Counted from the first letter of the stretch, positions 1-9,790 are shown. The stretch is 33,928 nucleotides of DNA from an uncultured Alphaproteobacteria bacterium (GCA_902577905.1 CACHAQ010000016.1:1-33928); one strand, 5' to 3'. Numbers and translations: made by a program. The notes: a model not told the origin generated them from the letters alone.

Positions 1-349
1 CTGCATAGGAGAAACCTTAGAACAAAAAGAAAAAAACTTAACAGAAGAAATTTTAACTTCACAAATTAAGGATAGTGTTCCAAATTTAGCAAATCATCAA
101 AATGCATTAATTGCTTATGAGCCAGTTTGGGCAATAGGAACTGGATTAACGCCAACCTTAGATGAAATAAATCAAGCTCACGAATTAATCAAAAATTTTG
201 ATCAAAAGTTTATTGACTTTAAAGTGCTTTATGGAGGTTCTGTTAAGTCTTCAAATTCAAAAGAAATTACTAACTTGAGCCATGTAGATGGCTGCTTAGT
301 TGGTGGGGCTTCATTAAAAGTTGATGAATTCAATACAATTATTTCTTGA
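1..349 (+). CDS. tpiA: Triosephosphate isomerase, C-terminal part (cut by window edge)
   Basis: TpiA interconverts dihydroxyacetone phosphate and glyceraldehyde 3-phosphate in glycolysis and gluconeogenesis, in the cytoplasm. The frame is open from base 2 to a TGA at 347-349, and the 5' part lies outside the window. The visible part begins with CIGET. It holds the catalytic-glutamate and mobile-loop segment YEPVWAIGTG, the phosphate-binding LYGGSV motif and the closing GGASL motif, all hallmarks of the TIM family. secG follows after 30 bases on the same strand, a common proteobacterial neighbourhood. Nothing in the visible part looks damaged. Confidence 0.95.
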   Translation, partial: CIGETLEQKEKNLTEEILTSQIKDSVPNLANHQNALIAYEPVWAIGTGLTPTLDEINQAHELIKNFDQKFIDFKVLYGGSVKSSNSKEITNLSHVDGCLVGGASLKVDEFNTIIS

Positions 350-379
350 TTAATGAAATCAATTTAATATAAGCGCAAT

Positions 380-685
380 ATGACAACTTTGGTAATAATT
401 CAGCTTATACTTGCACTTGCCTTGGTTATATTAGTTTTATTACAAGGATCTGATAACGATAGTTTGGGACTTGGTGGTGGAACTTCAACTGGAATGATGT
501 CAGCTCGAGGTACTGCAAACCTACTTTCTAGGCTAACTGCAATAACTGCTGGTTTATTCATGGTAATGAGTATCGTTCTTACAATTACAGCCTCTATTGG
601 TTCAGATCGCAATGTTTTAGAGTCACTTCCTTCAATTAATACCGAAGAAACTTCAGAAGAACCAACTATACCCGAAAATAATTAA
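380..685 (+). CDS. secG: Preprotein translocase subunit SecG
   Basis: SecG is the small membrane subunit that associates with SecYE and assists SecA-driven export. The 101-residue product has two hydrophobic helices (about residues 3-22 and 53-73). They are separated by a glycine-rich loop with the LLQGSD and LGLGGG signatures. The C-terminal tail, from about residue 75, is polar and acidic, as in alphaproteobacterial SecG. It lies between tpiA and pyrG, and its length is normal for the family. The ATG at 380 starts right at the first membrane helix, and no longer start is plausible. Confidence 0.93.
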   Translation: MTTLVIIQLILALALVILVLLQGSDNDSLGLGGGTSTGMMSARGTANLLSRLTAITAGLFMVMSIVLTITASIGSDRNVLESLPSINTEETSEEPTIPENN

Positions 686-693
686 TAATATCT

Positions 694-702
694 TGCTATA
701 AT
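694..702 (+). promoter_or_regulatory. Extended -10 promoter candidate for pyrG
   Basis: The 47-base gap between secG and pyrG contains TGCTATAAT, a perfect TGnTATAAT extended -10 box. It lies about 30 bases before the pyrG ATG. No convincing -35 hexamer is seen at the usual distance, which is tolerated by extended -10 promoters. This would give pyrG and downstream genes a start site near 709. It is a sequence match only, and such matches are frequent in AT-rich DNA. Confidence 0.42.
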
Positions 703-732
703 AAGATCTATTATGTATCACGGTATTCCGTA

Positions 733-2346
733 ATGCATTTTGTTTTTATTACGGGTGGAGTAGCATCATCTCTTGGAAAAGGTATAGCCTCAGCTTCTCT
801 TGCAACACTTCTAAAAAGTAGAAAATTTAAAGTAAGAATAAGAAAGTTAGATCCTTATTTGAATGTGGATCCAGGAACAATGAGTCCATATCAACATGGA
901 GAAGTTTATGTTACAGATGATGGTGCAGAAACAGATTTAGATCTTGGTCATTATGAAAGGTTCACAAATCAATCTGCTAAACAATCAGATAGTGTATCGT
1001 CAGGTAAGATTTATTCTAATGTTCTTCTAAAAGAAAGAAAAGGAGATTACCTTGGCTCAACAATTCAGGTAATTCCTCACGTTACCAATGAAATAAAATC
1101 ATTTATTAATAGTGATTTAAAAAATGAAGATATTGCCATTTATGAAATTGGAGGAACAGTAGGAGATATTGAATCTCTTCCGTTCTTAGAAGCAATACGA
1201 CAAATTAGAAATGATAAAAATATATCATCAGCTTTAATTCATATGACTTATATTCCATACTTAAGTTCTGCGGGTGAGTTAAAAACGAAACCTACTCAAC
1301 ATTCAGTTAAAGAACTTCTCAATGCTGGTATTCAACCAGACATCATTATGTGTAGATCTGAACAACCAATAGATAAGGACTCCATCTCTAAAATATCTTT
1401 ATTTTGTAATGTAAAAAAAGATTCCGTAATCCCAGCATTGAATGCTAAATCAATTTATGAAGTTCCTTCATTGTATTCTAAATATGGTTTGGATGAGGTT
1501 CTCCTAAAACAATTAGGTTACAAACCAAAAAATCACAAACTAAATTTAAAGCCTTGGATTGATCTTCAAAAAAAAATTAAAAAGATAAAACATAAGGTTA
1601 AAATCGCAGTAGTAGGAAAATACACAAATCTCAAAGATAGTTATAAATCACTAAATGAAGCATTGGTACATGGAGGTATAGAAAATTCTGCTGAAGTAGA
1701 TATTCAATGGATTAATTCTGAAAAAGAAAACAACGTTAGTTTAATGAAAAAATTAAAAGGTTGTGATGGAATTTTAATTCCGGGTGGTTTTGGTATTCGT
1801 GGTATTAATGGAAAAATCAATGCCATAAAATATGCAAGAGAAAACAATATTCCCTTTTTTGGAATATGTCTTGGAATGCAGTTAGCAGTTATTGAAATAG
1901 CACAAAATGTACTAAAAATTAAAAACGCTCATTCTTCAGAATTTAAGAAAACTAATAAATCAGTTGTAGGATTAATGACAGAATGGGTAAATAAAAATAA
2001 GATCGAAAAAAGAGATAAAAATAGTGATAAAGGTGGAACGATGCGTCTTGGAGCATACAGAGCTATTTTGAAAAAAAATTCAAAAATCTTTTCTATATAT
2101 AAAAAGAAAGTAATTAGTGAGAGACACAGACATAGGTATGAAGTAAATCAGAAATTTCTATCAAAATTTGAAAACAAAGGTTATTATTTTAGTGGTATGT
2201 CACCAGATGGATTATTGCCTGAAGTGCTTGAGAGTAAAAAACATAAATGGTTTATAGGAGTTCAATTTCACCCAGAGTTAAAATCAAGACCATTGGATCC
2301 GCATCCTCTTTTTGTGTCATTTATAAAGGCTGCAATTAATGATTAA
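733..2346 (+). CDS. pyrG: CTP synthase (glutamine-hydrolysing)
   Basis: PyrG converts UTP, ATP and glutamine to CTP, the last step of pyrimidine nucleotide synthesis. The 537-residue protein has the expected two domains. The N-terminal amidoligase domain carries GGVASSLGKG and KLDPYLNVDPGTMSP (about residues 8-55). The C-terminal class I glutaminase domain begins near residue 288, with the nucleophile Cys379 in GICLGMQ and the His513/Glu515 pair in FHPE. Length is typical of the family. The protein starts directly at the first beta strand (MHFVFITGG), and an ATG at 713 runs into a stop after six codons. It overlaps kdsA by 8 bases, which suggests translational coupling. Confidence 0.98.
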   Translation: MHFVFITGGVASSLGKGIASASLATLLKSRKFKVRIRKLDPYLNVDPGTMSPYQHGEVYVTDDGAETDLDLGHYERFTNQSAKQSDSVSSGKIYSNVLLKERKGDYLGSTIQVIPHVTNEIKSFINSDLKNEDIAIYEIGGTVGDIESLPFLEAIRQIRNDKNISSALIHMTYIPYLSSAGELKTKPTQHSVKELLNAGIQPDIIMCRSEQPIDKDSISKISLFCNVKKDSVIPALNAKSIYEVPSLYSKYGLDEVLLKQLGYKPKNHKLNLKPWIDLQKKIKKIKHKVKIAVVGKYTNLKDSYKSLNEALVHGGIENSAEVDIQWINSEKENNVSLMKKLKGCDGILIPGGFGIRGINGKINAIKYARENNIPFFGICLGMQLAVIEIAQNVLKIKNAHSSEFKKTNKSVVGLMTEWVNKNKIEKRDKNSDKGGTMRLGAYRAILKKNSKIFSIYKKKVISERHRHRYEVNQKFLSKFENKGYYFSGMSPDGLLPEVLESKKHKWFIGVQFHPELKSRPLDPHPLFVSFIKAAIND

Positions 2347-3169
2347 CATCAATTTAAAAAATTTTTCTATCTCAAATAATTCTCCATTTGCTCTAATTGC
2401 AGGTCCATGTGTAATAGAAAATGAAAGTCACTCATTGATGATTGCAGAAGAACTAAATAAGATATGTGATGAAGTTGGAATTAATTTAATTTTTAAATCT
2501 AGTTTTGATAAGGCAAATAGATCAAGTATTAATAGTGATAGGGGTATTAATCTCGATGAAGCATTAAAAATCTTTGAAAAAATTAAAAATAATTTTAATT
2601 TACCAATACTAACCGATGTTCATAATGAGGATCAATGTAATCAATTAAGTGAAGATAGTATTATCGACATTATTCAGATCCCTGCGTTTCTATGCCGTCA
2701 AACAGATTTATTACTAGCTGCTGGTAGTACAAATAAAATTATTAATGTCAAAAAAGGTCAATTTTTATCACCAACTGAAGTTAAAAATATTTTCACAAAG
2801 ATAGAAACTACAAATAATAAAAATATAATGATAACTGAAAGAGGAACATCTTTTGGTTACAACACACTAGTAAATGATTTTAAAGGTTTAGATATTATGA
2901 AAAAATATGAGTATCCTGTTATTTTTGATGCAACTCATTCCGTTCAACAGCCAGGAGGATTGGGTAATAAAAGTGGTGGTCAAAGAGAACATATTCCTTC
3001 ATTATGTAAAGCTGCCATATCTATTGGTATAGCTGGTTTATTTTTAGAAACACATAATGACCCAGATAATGCCCCTAGTGATGGACCAAACATGATTAAC
3101 ATAAAAGATTTAAAAAATTTATTAATTCAACTTAAGCAATTTGATGATATAGCAAAAAATAATGCCTAA
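2339..3169 (+). CDS. kdsA: 3-deoxy-D-manno-octulosonate 8-phosphate synthase (KDO-8-P synthase)
   Basis: KdsA condenses phosphoenolpyruvate with arabinose 5-phosphate to make KDO-8-phosphate for the lipopolysaccharide core, so it implies a Gram-negative outer membrane. The 276-residue protein shows [47 protein letters not shown] and [13 protein letters not shown]. Residue Cys24 in IAGPC occupies the position that separates metal-dependent (Cys) from metal-independent (Asn) enzymes, so a metal-dependent enzyme is inferred. It lies between pyrG and eno and overlaps each by 8 bases. That fits its use of PEP, the product of enolase. Confidence 0.97.
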   Translation: MININLKNFSISNNSPFALIAGPCVIENESHSLMIAEELNKICDEVGINLIFKSSFDKANRSSINSDRGINLDEALKIFEKIKNNFNLPILTDVHNEDQCNQLSEDSIIDIIQIPAFLCRQTDLLLAAGSTNKIINVKKGQFLSPTEVKNIFTKIETTNNKNIMITERGTSFGYNTLVNDFKGLDIMKKYEYPVIFDATHSVQQPGGLGNKSGGQREHIPSLCKAAISIGIAGLFLETHNDPDNAPSDGPNMINIKDLKNLLIQLKQFDDIAKNNA

Positions 3170-4442
3170 AATAACAAATATAAAAGCAAGACAAATAATA
3201 GATAGCAGAGGAAATCCTACTGTTGAATGCGATATAGAGTTTGAAAATTCTACATTTGGAAGAGCTGCTGTTCCAAGCGGAGCATCTACAGGAGTGCATG
3301 AAGCTTTAGAATTACGAGATAATGACAAATCTAAGTATAAAGGTAAAGGAGTTTTGAAAGCAGTAGGAAATATTAATGATACAATTTCTAATGAACTAGT
3401 TGGAAAATCATTTGAAGATATTTCTTCTTTTGATGATTTTTTATTACAACTTGATGGAACGGAAAATAAATCAAATTTAGGCGCTAATGCAACGCTTGCT
3501 GCAAGTTTAGCCTTTGCAAAATGTTTAGCTTCTTCTGAAGGTTATGAATTATATTCTTTTCTTGGTAAAGAACATACAATGAGTCTTCCAGTTCCAATGA
3601 TGAATATTGTTAATGGTGGATCTCATGCAGATAACGATGTTGATATTCAAGAATTTATGGTTGCTCCAATTGGTGCAAATAATTTTTCAGAAGCACTTCA
3701 ATGTGGTTGTGAAATATTTCATTCATTAAAGTCACTTTTAAAATCAAAAGGCTTAAACACAAATGTTGGTGATGAAGGTGGATTTGCTCCTAACATTAAT
3801 ACTTCTAGTGAAGTCATAGAAACAGTTTTGAAATCAGTAGAGGATGCAGGTTTTAAACCTGGAAAAGATATTTATCTTTCACTTGATGTTGCATCAACTG
3901 AATTTTACAAAAATAATAAATATGATTTACAAGGAGAAAAAATTGTTTTGTCTTCTGATGAGATGATAAAATATTTAGAGAAATTGGTAAATGCTTATCC
4001 CATTTATTCTATTGAAGATGGAATGTCAGAGGATGATTGGGATGGTTGGTCTAATTTAACATCAACAATAGGCAAAAAAGTTCAGTTAGTTGGTGATGAT
4101 TTATTTGTTACAAATAAAAAAAGATTACAAAAAGGTATTTCAGAGAGTGCAGGAAATTCAATTTTAGTCAAAGTAAATCAAATAGGTACTCTAAAAGAAA
4201 CTTTGGAGTCAATAAAATTAGCAAAAGAAAATAATTTCACTACTATAATTTCACATCGTTCTGGTGAGACTGAAGATACGACGATTGCGGATTTATCAGT
4301 TGGTGTCTCAGCAGGTCAAATAAAAACAGGATCATTATCTAGAACAGATAGAACGGCAAAATATAATCAATTATTACGGATTGAAGAAGCATTAAAAAGC
4401 AAAGCAAAGTATGCTGGTTCTTCTATCTTAAATAATAATTGA
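3162..4442 (+). CDS. eno: Enolase
   Basis: Enolase dehydrates 2-phosphoglycerate to phosphoenolpyruvate in glycolysis. The 426-residue length is standard. Conserved segments appear in order: [26 protein letters not shown] (substrate loop), [24 protein letters not shown] with the catalytic glutamate, SLDVASTEF and [10 protein letters not shown] (Mg ligands), [15 protein letters not shown] with the catalytic lysine, and [10 protein letters not shown]. The active-site set appears complete. The start overlaps the end of kdsA by 8 bases. The stop overlaps a TTGACA sequence that may serve the next gene. Confidence 0.98.
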   Translation: MPKITNIKARQIIDSRGNPTVECDIEFENSTFGRAAVPSGASTGVHEALELRDNDKSKYKGKGVLKAVGNINDTISNELVGKSFEDISSFDDFLLQLDGTENKSNLGANATLAASLAFAKCLASSEGYELYSFLGKEHTMSLPVPMMNIVNGGSHADNDVDIQEFMVAPIGANNFSEALQCGCEIFHSLKSLLKSKGLNTNVGDEGGFAPNINTSSEVIETVLKSVEDAGFKPGKDIYLSLDVASTEFYKNNKYDLQGEKIVLSSDEMIKYLEKLVNAYPIYSIEDGMSEDDWDGWSNLTSTIGKKVQLVGDDLFVTNKKRLQKGISESAGNSILVKVNQIGTLKETLESIKLAKENNFTTIISHRSGETEDTTIADLSVGVSAGQIKTGSLSRTDRTAKYNQLLRIEEALKSKAKYAGSSILNNN

Positions 4443-4469
4443 CAGTCTCCATCTTAAATATGCTATTTA
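4439..4469 (+). promoter_or_regulatory. Possible promoter for ftsB
   Basis: A perfect TTGACA (4439-4444) overlaps the eno stop codon. A TGC-TATTTA extended -10-like box (4461-4469) lies 19 bases further on, only 8 bases ahead of the ftsB ATG. The spacing is longer than ideal and the -10 is imperfect. If it is used, the ftsB message would have almost no leader. Confidence 0.35.
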
Positions 4470-4477
4470 TATAGAAA

Positions 4478-4789
4478 ATGAACAAATCATTAGTTTTAAA
4501 AAATAAATTTTATTTTTATTTATCTTTTTTGCTATCTTTTTTTCTATTTGTTTATCTTATATATTTTCTTGTAAATGGTGAGAGGGGATTATTAAAATAT
4601 TTCAGTCTTAAAAATCTAAATCTTCAATACAATGAACAATATATGTCTTTAAAAAAGGAAAATGAATTTTACTTGGATAAAATTAAACGATTACAACCTA
4701 ATACTATAGATTTGGACTATTTAGATGAGACATTTAGGAAAGTTACAGGATTTACTTCAGAAAACGAAACAGTTATTATTATAGAATAA
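4478..4789 (+). CDS. ftsB: FtsB/DivIC-family cell-division protein
   Basis: FtsB links FtsL and FtsQ in the divisome at the inner membrane. The 103-residue product has a short cytoplasmic N-terminus, one membrane helix (about residues 12-32) and the family motif NGERGLLKY at about residues 33-41. A heptad-like coiled coil follows (about 45-72), and the C-terminal LDYLDETFRKVTGF block matches the usual LDEEaR/LG region. Its position between eno and pdhA is the usual alphaproteobacterial site for this gene. The sequence is divergent, as is normal for FtsB, so the call rests on the motif, topology and context together. Confidence 0.85.
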   Translation: MNKSLVLKNKFYFYLSFLLSFFLFVYLIYFLVNGERGLLKYFSLKNLNLQYNEQYMSLKKENEFYLDKIKRLQPNTIDLDYLDETFRKVTGFTSENETVIIIE

Positions 4790-4799
4790 ATCGATTTAT

Positions 4800-4826
4800 T
4801 TGACAAAAAATCACCCTAATTATAAT
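4800..4826 (+). promoter_or_regulatory. Promoter candidate for the pdhABC-lipA operon
   Basis: The 50-base gap after ftsB holds a consensus TTGACA (4800-4805) and a consensus TATAAT (4821-4826). The spacer is 15 bases, shorter than the preferred 17. Transcription would start near 4833, leaving a leader of only about 7 bases before the pdhA ATG at 4840. Two perfect hexamers make this the best sigma70-type promoter I see in the window, although the spacing is suboptimal. Confidence 0.55.
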
Positions 4827-4839
4827 TAAAGATTATCTT

Positions 4840-5802
4840 ATGAAAAAACTTCAAAAAGCAGATTATATCAAGATGTATTCCTTTATGCTCAAGATTAGAA
4901 GATTTGAGGAAAGAGCAGCCCAACTTTACGGAATGGGTAAAATAGGTGGTTTTTGTCATCTGTATATTGGTCAAGAAGCTGTTGTTGTGGGTATATTGAT
5001 GACAATTGATAAGAATGACTCAGTTGTAACAACTTACAGAGATCATGGCCATATGATTGCTAGAGGGCTAGATCCTAAACGTATTATGGCAGAGTTGACT
5101 GGCAGAGAAGATGGCTATTCTGCTGGTAAGGGCGGTTCAATGCATATGTTCTCCAAAGAAAATAATTTTTACGGCGGGCATGGTATTGTGGGAGCTCAAG
5201 TACCAATTGGAACAGGTATTGCATTCACGCATAAATATAACAGAGAAAAAAATATATGCAGAACATATATTGGTGATGGGGCAATGAATAATGGACAAGT
5301 TTTTGAAGCTTTTAATCTGGCAGCCTTATGGAAACTTCCTGTTTTATATATTATTGAAAATAATAAATATGGAATGGGCACATCTGTTGATAGGGCAGCA
5401 GCTGGATTAGATTTATATAAAAGAGGAGAGGCATTTGGTATTCCTGGTGAGAAGGTAGACGGAATGAATGTATTTTCAGTTATTGAAGCAGCAGATAAAG
5501 CAGGTAAATATGTTAGAGAAGGGAATGGACCTTATATTATTGAAGTACAAACTTATCGATATAGAGGGCATTCAATGTCAGATCCTGCAAAATATAGAAC
5601 GAAGGAAGAATTAGATAACTATAAGCAAACTGATCCTATTGAAATAGTTAAAGCAGAAATATTAAAGAAAAAAATTGCAACTAAAGATGAAATTGAAAAA
5701 ATTAATAAAAATACTTTAGAAGAAATAAAAAATGCAGCTGAATTTGCAACTAATAGCCCTTTCCCAAAGGACAGTGAGCTTTATACGGACGTTTATTTAT
5801 AA
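4840..5802 (+). CDS. pdhA: Pyruvate dehydrogenase E1 component, alpha subunit
   Basis: PdhA, with PdhB, performs the thiamine-diphosphate-dependent decarboxylation of pyruvate and passes the acetyl group to lipoyl-E2. The 320-residue protein has the ThDP motif GDGAMNNG (145-152) running through to ENN (173-175). It also has the YRDHGH and GKGGSMHMF substrate-channel segments (66-104) and the RYRGHSMSDPAKYR loop near residue 241. Length matches alphaproteobacterial E1-alpha of the two-subunit type. pdhB follows after 3 bases, so the two subunits should be co-translated. Confidence 0.97.
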   Translation: MKKLQKADYIKMYSFMLKIRRFEERAAQLYGMGKIGGFCHLYIGQEAVVVGILMTIDKNDSVVTTYRDHGHMIARGLDPKRIMAELTGREDGYSAGKGGSMHMFSKENNFYGGHGIVGAQVPIGTGIAFTHKYNREKNICRTYIGDGAMNNGQVFEAFNLAALWKLPVLYIIENNKYGMGTSVDRAAAGLDLYKRGEAFGIPGEKVDGMNVFSVIEAADKAGKYVREGNGPYIIEVQTYRYRGHSMSDPAKYRTKEELDNYKQTDPIEIVKAEILKKKIATKDEIEKINKNTLEEIKNAAEFATNSPFPKDSELYTDVYL

Positions 5803-5805
5803 ATT

Positions 5806-7185
5806 ATGAGCACAGAAATTTTAATGCCTGCATTATCTCCAACAATGACAGAAGGTAATCTGTCTAAGTGGTTAATTAAGAAAGGGGATACTGTTAAAGC
5901 TGGTGATTTGATTGCAGAAATTGAAACTGACAAAGCAACAATGGAAGTAGAGGCGGTAGATGAAGGTGTTGTTCTTGATCTTTTATTTAAAGAAGGAGAG
6001 GCCAATATTCCAGTAAATAAAGCTATAGCTATTATTGGTGATCCAAATGAAAAAGTTGAAGTAAAAAAAGAAGCTCCCGTAGAAAAAGTGATTGAAGAAA
6101 AGAAAATTGAAAAAAATATTGAGACAAAAATTGAGACAAAGAAAGATAATATAATCGATACACCATCACCTAAAATAGAAGAAGATACAAATTTAAGTTC
6201 AGAAGAAATTACTATGCGCCAAGCACTAAGAGACACTATGGCTGAAGAAATGAGAAAGAATAATAAAGTTTTCATACTTGGAGAGGAAGTTGCCGAGTAT
6301 CAAGGTGCGTATAAAGTAACGCAAGGTCTTCTTCAGGAATTTGGCAAAGAAAGAGTATTAGATACTCCTATTTCTGAACATGGATTTACTGGATTAGCTG
6401 TTGGAGCAGCATTTAAGGGACTGAGACCAATCTTAGAATTTATGACTTTTAATTTTTCTATGCAAGCAATTGATCAAATTATAAATTCAGCAGCAAAAAC
6501 ACTTTACATGTCTGGAGGACAAATTAACTGTCCTATTGTTTTCAGAGGACCTAATGGTGCTGCGGCCCAAGTTGCTGCACAACATAGTCAGGATTTTTCT
6601 TCCTGGTATTCTCAAGTGCCAGGTTTAAAAGTTATTGCGCCATCTACTCCTTATAATGCAAAAGGTTTGTTAAGATCTGCAATATCAGATCCAAATCCCG
6701 TAATTTTTTTAGAAAATGAAATTCTTTATGGATTAAAAGGTCCTGTTAATAATGACATTAACTTCTCAATACCAATTGGAAAAGCAAATATAGAAAAAGA
6801 AGGAAAAGATTTAACGATTGTAACGTATTCAATAATGTTGCAGAAATCAAAAGAAGCTGCATTAAGACTAAAAGAGGAATACAATTTAGATATAGAAATT
6901 ATTGATTTACAAACTTTACGACCTTTGGATACAGAAACAATTTTAAATTCAGTTAAAAAAACTAATAGACTAATTACTGTCGAAGAGTCCTGGCCATTTG
7001 GTAGTGTTGGTTCTGAAATTGCAAATATTGTTCAAAGAGATGCATTTGATTATTTAGATTCACCAGTGATAAAAGTTAATAGTGCGGATGTTCCAATGCC
7101 ATACGCATTGAGCTTAGAAAAATTATATCTTCCTCAAGTTGATGATATTATAAATGCTGCAAAAAAAGTAAGTTATATAAAGTAA
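5806..7185 (+). CDS. pdhB: Pyruvate dehydrogenase E1 component, beta subunit with N-terminal lipoyl domain
   Basis: This is the partner of PdhA in the E1 enzyme. The 459-residue protein is longer than a plain E1-beta (about 325) because a lipoyl domain occupies residues 1-80. The lipoylated Lys43 lies in [12 protein letters not shown] charged Lys/Glu-rich linker (about 85-130) is followed by the E1-beta body, starting at [11 protein letters not shown] and carrying [14 protein letters not shown] and [19 protein letters not shown]1-beta with its own lipoyl domain is typical of Alphaproteobacteria. The lipoyl domain closely matches that of PdhC at protein and DNA level. The stop codon abuts the pdhC ATG with no gap. 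Confidence 0.97.
   Translation: MSTEILMPALSPTMTEGNLSKWLIKKGDTVKAGDLIAEIETDKATMEVEAVDEGVVLDLLFKEGEANIPVNKAIAIIGDPNEKVEVKKEAPVEKVIEEKKIEKNIETKIETKKDNIIDTPSPKIEEDTNLSSEEITMRQALRDTMAEEMRKNNKVFILGEEVAEYQGAYKVTQGLLQEFGKERVLDTPISEHGFTGLAVGAAFKGLRPILEFMTFNFSMQAIDQIINSAAKTLYMSGGQINCPIVFRGPNGAAAQVAAQHSQDFSSWYSQVPGLKVIAPSTPYNAKGLLRSAISDPNPVIFLENEILYGLKGPVNNDINFSIPIGKANIEKEGKDLTIVTYSIMLQKSKEAALRLKEEYNLDIEIIDLQTLRPLDTETILNSVKKTNRLITVEESWPFGSVGSEIANIVQRDAFDYLDSPVIKVNSADVPMPYALSLEKLYLPQVDDIINAAKKVSYIK
5819..5837 (+). repeat. Direct repeat, copy 1 (lipoyl-domain coding sequence)
   Basis: A 19-base sequence inside the pdhB lipoyl-domain codons (TTTTAATGCC followed by TGCATTATC) recurs exactly at 7199-7217 in pdhC, 1380 bases away. 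Nearby codons for [15 protein letters not shown] are also near-identical in the two genes. The repeat reflects duplication or gene conversion of the lipoyl domain, not a mobile element. Confidence 0.8.
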
Positions 7186-8415
7186 ATGGCCATTAAAGTT
7201 TTAATGCCTGCATTATCACCCACAATGTCAGAGGGTGTAATTAATAAGTGGTTAGTTAATGTTGGTGATACTGTTTCAGCTGGAGATATATTAGCTGAAA
7301 TTGAAACAGATAAGGCAACAATGGAAGTTGAGGCAGTTGATGAGGGAGAAATTACACATTTAATTGATACAACACCAGATAAACAAATTGCTGTTAATTC
7401 TGTCATTGCTCTGATTAATGGTAGCAAAGATGAAAGATTAGAAGATTATAATGATAAAGATCAAACTGTAAGCAGTGAAGAAAAAAATGAAGTTTTAGAA
7501 ACATCTAAAGTAAATACTGAAGTAGATAACAGTCAAATAATAGAAAGAAGTAAAGATACAAATACTAAACAAAATACTAATTTTGCTTCACCGTTTGTTA
7601 AAAAATTTTCGAAAGATAACAATATTGATCTAACTCTTATTAAAGGGTCTGGGCCTGATGGTAGGATAATAAAAAAAGATATTCAAAATTTTGAACTTCA
7701 TATCAATGATGAAAATATTTCTGTAATTGAGCCATCTAATATTAGAAAAATAATTGCTGAAAGAACAACACAAACAAAAAATGAGGTTCCACATTTTTAT
7801 CTTACAATTGAAACAAGAATGGATAAGCTAATAAATTTAAGAAAAAAAATAAATTCAAATAGTAATATCAAAATCTCGTTTAATGATCTCATTGTAAAAG
7901 CATGTGCAATGGCAATAGCGAAAAATCCAGAAACAAATATTTCTTGGGTGAATGGTAAAATTCATCAATATAAAAATATCGATATTTCAATAGCGGTAGC
8001 GTTAAAAGAAGGATTGATTACACCTATTGTTAAAGAAGCCGATACAAAAGGATTAGCTGAAATCTCAACAGAAATTAAATCATTAGTAAAAAAAGCTAAT
8101 CAAAATAAATTATTACCAGAAGAATATAGTGGAGGATCTATAACTATCTCAAACTTAGGCATGTTTGGAATCACAGAATTTCAAGCAATTATTAATCCGC
8201 CACAATCAAGTATTATTGCAATTGGATCTATAATTGAAAAACCTGTTGTGAACTCTGGCAGTATTGAAATAGGACATACAATGAAATCTACTATTTCAGC
8301 AGATCATAGATCACTAGATGGTGCCGTTGCGGCAAAATTACTCAAAGATTTTAGCGATATTTTGGAAGATCCCTTCCAAATATGGTTGAATAGCATGGAT
8401 ATGGAAGTTATTTAA
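7186..8415 (+). CDS. pdhC: Pyruvate dehydrogenase E2: dihydrolipoamide acetyltransferase
   Basis: E2 forms the core of the complex and transfers acetyl from lipoate to CoA. The 409-residue protein has a single lipoyl domain (1-80, Lys43 in ETDKATME) and a flexible linker. A peripheral-subunit-binding domain follows (about 133-170, FASPFVKKF with [13 protein letters not shown]). The catalytic domain runs from about residue 180, with the acetyltransferase signature ADHRSLDGA near the C-terminus; its His and Asp are the catalytic residues. The expected next gene, lpd (E3), is absent, and lipA follows after 5 bases. Confidence 0.97.
   Translation: MAIKVLMPALSPTMSEGVINKWLVNVGDTVSAGDILAEIETDKATMEVEAVDEGEITHLIDTTPDKQIAVNSVIALINGSKDERLEDYNDKDQTVSSEEKNEVLETSKVNTEVDNSQIIERSKDTNTKQNTNFASPFVKKFSKDNNIDLTLIKGSGPDGRIIKKDIQNFELHINDENISVIEPSNIRKIIAERTTQTKNEVPHFYLTIETRMDKLINLRKKINSNSNIKISFNDLIVKACAMAIAKNPETNISWVNGKIHQYKNIDISIAVALKEGLITPIVKEADTKGLAEISTEIKSLVKKANQNKLLPEEYSGGSITISNLGMFGITEFQAIINPPQSSIIAIGSIIEKPVVNSGSIEIGHTMKSTISADHRSLDGAVAAKLLKDFSDILEDPFQIWLNSMDMEVI
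7199..7217 (+). repeat. Direct repeat, copy 2 (lipoyl-domain coding sequence)
   Basis: Exact 19-base match to 5819-5837, at the same place within the lipoyl domain of pdhC. It marks a duplicated lipoyl module shared by E1-beta and E2, and a possible substrate for recombination that would delete most of pdhB. Confidence 0.8.
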
Positions 8416-8420
8416 CCTAC

Positions 8421-9356
8421 ATGAGTGGACCACGTCATCCTGAAAAAGTTAAAAATAAATCAAATCCAATCCCTAAAAAACCAAGTTGGATTAGAGTAAA
8501 AGCACCAACTTCAAAATTTTTCAAAGAAACAAATAAACTCCTAAAAGACAAAAAAATTGTAACTGTATGCGAAGAAGCTGCATGTCCAAATATAGCTGAA
8601 TGTTGGCAAAAAAAACATGCAACATTTATGATACTCGGAGATATATGTACTAGAGCTTGCGCATTTTGTAATATTAAAACTGGCAAACCTCATTATATTG
8701 ATCACGGTGAAGCTATAAGAATTGCTGAGTCAGTTAAGCAATTGAATTTAGAACATGTTGTAATTACAAGTGTTGACAGAGATGACCTAATAGATGGTGG
8801 AGCGCTACATTTTATCAACGTAATAGATTCAATTAAATCTTTAAATCCAAGTTGCACAATTGAAATTTTAACTCCTGACTTTAAAAATAAACCTGAAGCT
8901 ATAGATATTTTATCTAAAAATTTACCTGACGTCTTCAATCATAACTTAGAAACAGTGCCAAGATTATATCCATCAATTCGTCCGGGTTCACGTTACTTTG
9001 TAAGTTTAAATTTACTTAGTCAAATTAAAGAAAAAAATCCAAGTATATTTACAAAATCCGGTCTAATGGTTGGTTTAGGTGAAACTAAAGAAGAAGTATA
9101 TCAGGTAATGGATGATTTAAGAGCAGCTAATGTTGATTTTATTACAATAGGGCAATACTTACCTCCAACACCGAAACACGCTAAGCTAGAAAAATTTATT
9201 ACTCCTCAAGAATTTGATGAATATAAAAAAATGGCATACGCAAAAGGATTTCTAATGGTGGCATCATCACCGCTAACTCGTTCAAGTTATCATGCTTCTG
9301 ATGATTTTAAAATCATGCAAGAAAATAGGAAAAATAAACTTTATTCAATTCAATGA
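8421..9356 (+). CDS. lipA: Lipoyl synthase (radical SAM)
   Basis: LipA inserts two sulfurs into octanoyl groups carried on lipoyl domains, here most directly those of PdhB and PdhC encoded just upstream. The 311-residue protein has both iron-sulfur clusters. The auxiliary cluster motif is Cys50-X4-Cys55-X5-Cys61 ([12 protein letters not shown]). The radical SAM motif is Cys76-X3-Cys80-X2-Cys83 (CTRACAFC). The C-terminal RSSYHA motif supplies the serine ligand of the auxiliary cluster. Length is typical. It overlaps the next gene by 4 bases (ATGA). No lipB is seen in the window. Confidence 0.97.
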   Translation: MSGPRHPEKVKNKSNPIPKKPSWIRVKAPTSKFFKETNKLLKDKKIVTVCEEAACPNIAECWQKKHATFMILGDICTRACAFCNIKTGKPHYIDHGEAIRIAESVKQLNLEHVVITSVDRDDLIDGGALHFINVIDSIKSLNPSCTIEILTPDFKNKPEAIDILSKNLPDVFNHNLETVPRLYPSIRPGSRYFVSLNLLSQIKEKNPSIFTKSGLMVGLGETKEEVYQVMDDLRAANVDFITIGQYLPPTPKHAKLEKFITPQEFDEYKKMAYAKGFLMVASSPLTRSSYHASDDFKIMQENRKNKLYSIQ

Positions 9357-9790
9357 AATCTTCAAATAGAGAGGAAATAGTTGATCACGACGCAAAAGGA
9401 CTTTTTGATATTGTTTTAGATATCGAAAGTTATCCATATTTCATTCCTTGGTGTTCAGCAATGAGAATTCATTCAAAAAATAAAAATGAAATATATGCTG
9501 ATATGGTAGTTTGGTATAAATATTTTATGCCCCAAACTTTTGGTTCTCACGTCACTTTTGATAAAAAAAAACTTTCAATAAGTACAACTTATATTGAAGG
9601 ACCTTTAAAAGACCTTAAAACTAATTGGATTTTTGAATCATTAAAAAAAAATCAAACAAGAATTCATTTTAATGTTGAATTTGAATTTAAACGATTTTTT
9701 CACCAAAAAATTGCTGAAGCCTTTTTTCCTTTAATTGAAAACAAAATGATTGAATCATTTAAAGTTCGTGCTGATGAAATTTTAGATTAA
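9353..9790 (+). CDS. COQ10/RatA-type START-like protein (probable ubiquinone-binding)
   Basis: This is a 145-residue single-domain protein of the polyketide cyclase/START-like superfamily. In alphaproteobacteria and mitochondria the COQ10 branch binds ubiquinone and helps its delivery or synthesis. The family features are the start with Asp/Glu-rich strand and [18 protein letters not shown] (about 17-34), the [12 protein letters not shown] segment (about 83-94) and the amphipathic C-terminal helix ending KVRADEI. Coupling to lipA by an ATGA overlap is common in Alphaproteobacteria. The RatA toxin name is often applied to the same family, but toxin activity is not suggested here. Confidence 0.85.
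   Translation: MKSSNREEIVDHDAKGLFDIVLDIESYPYFIPWCSAMRIHSKNKNEIYADMVVWYKYFMPQTFGSHVTFDKKKLSISTTYIEGPLKDLKTNWIFESLKKNQTRIHFNVEFEFKRFFHQKIAEAFFPLIENKMIESFKVRADEILD

Noticed and set aside
5793..6275. 160-codon antisense ORF over the pdhB lipoyl region, with a similar one at 7173-7427 over pdhC
   Set aside because: They resemble each other only because they are the reverse complement of the duplicated lipoyl domains. They are Ser/Phe/Ile-rich with no family features, while the sense frames are certain.
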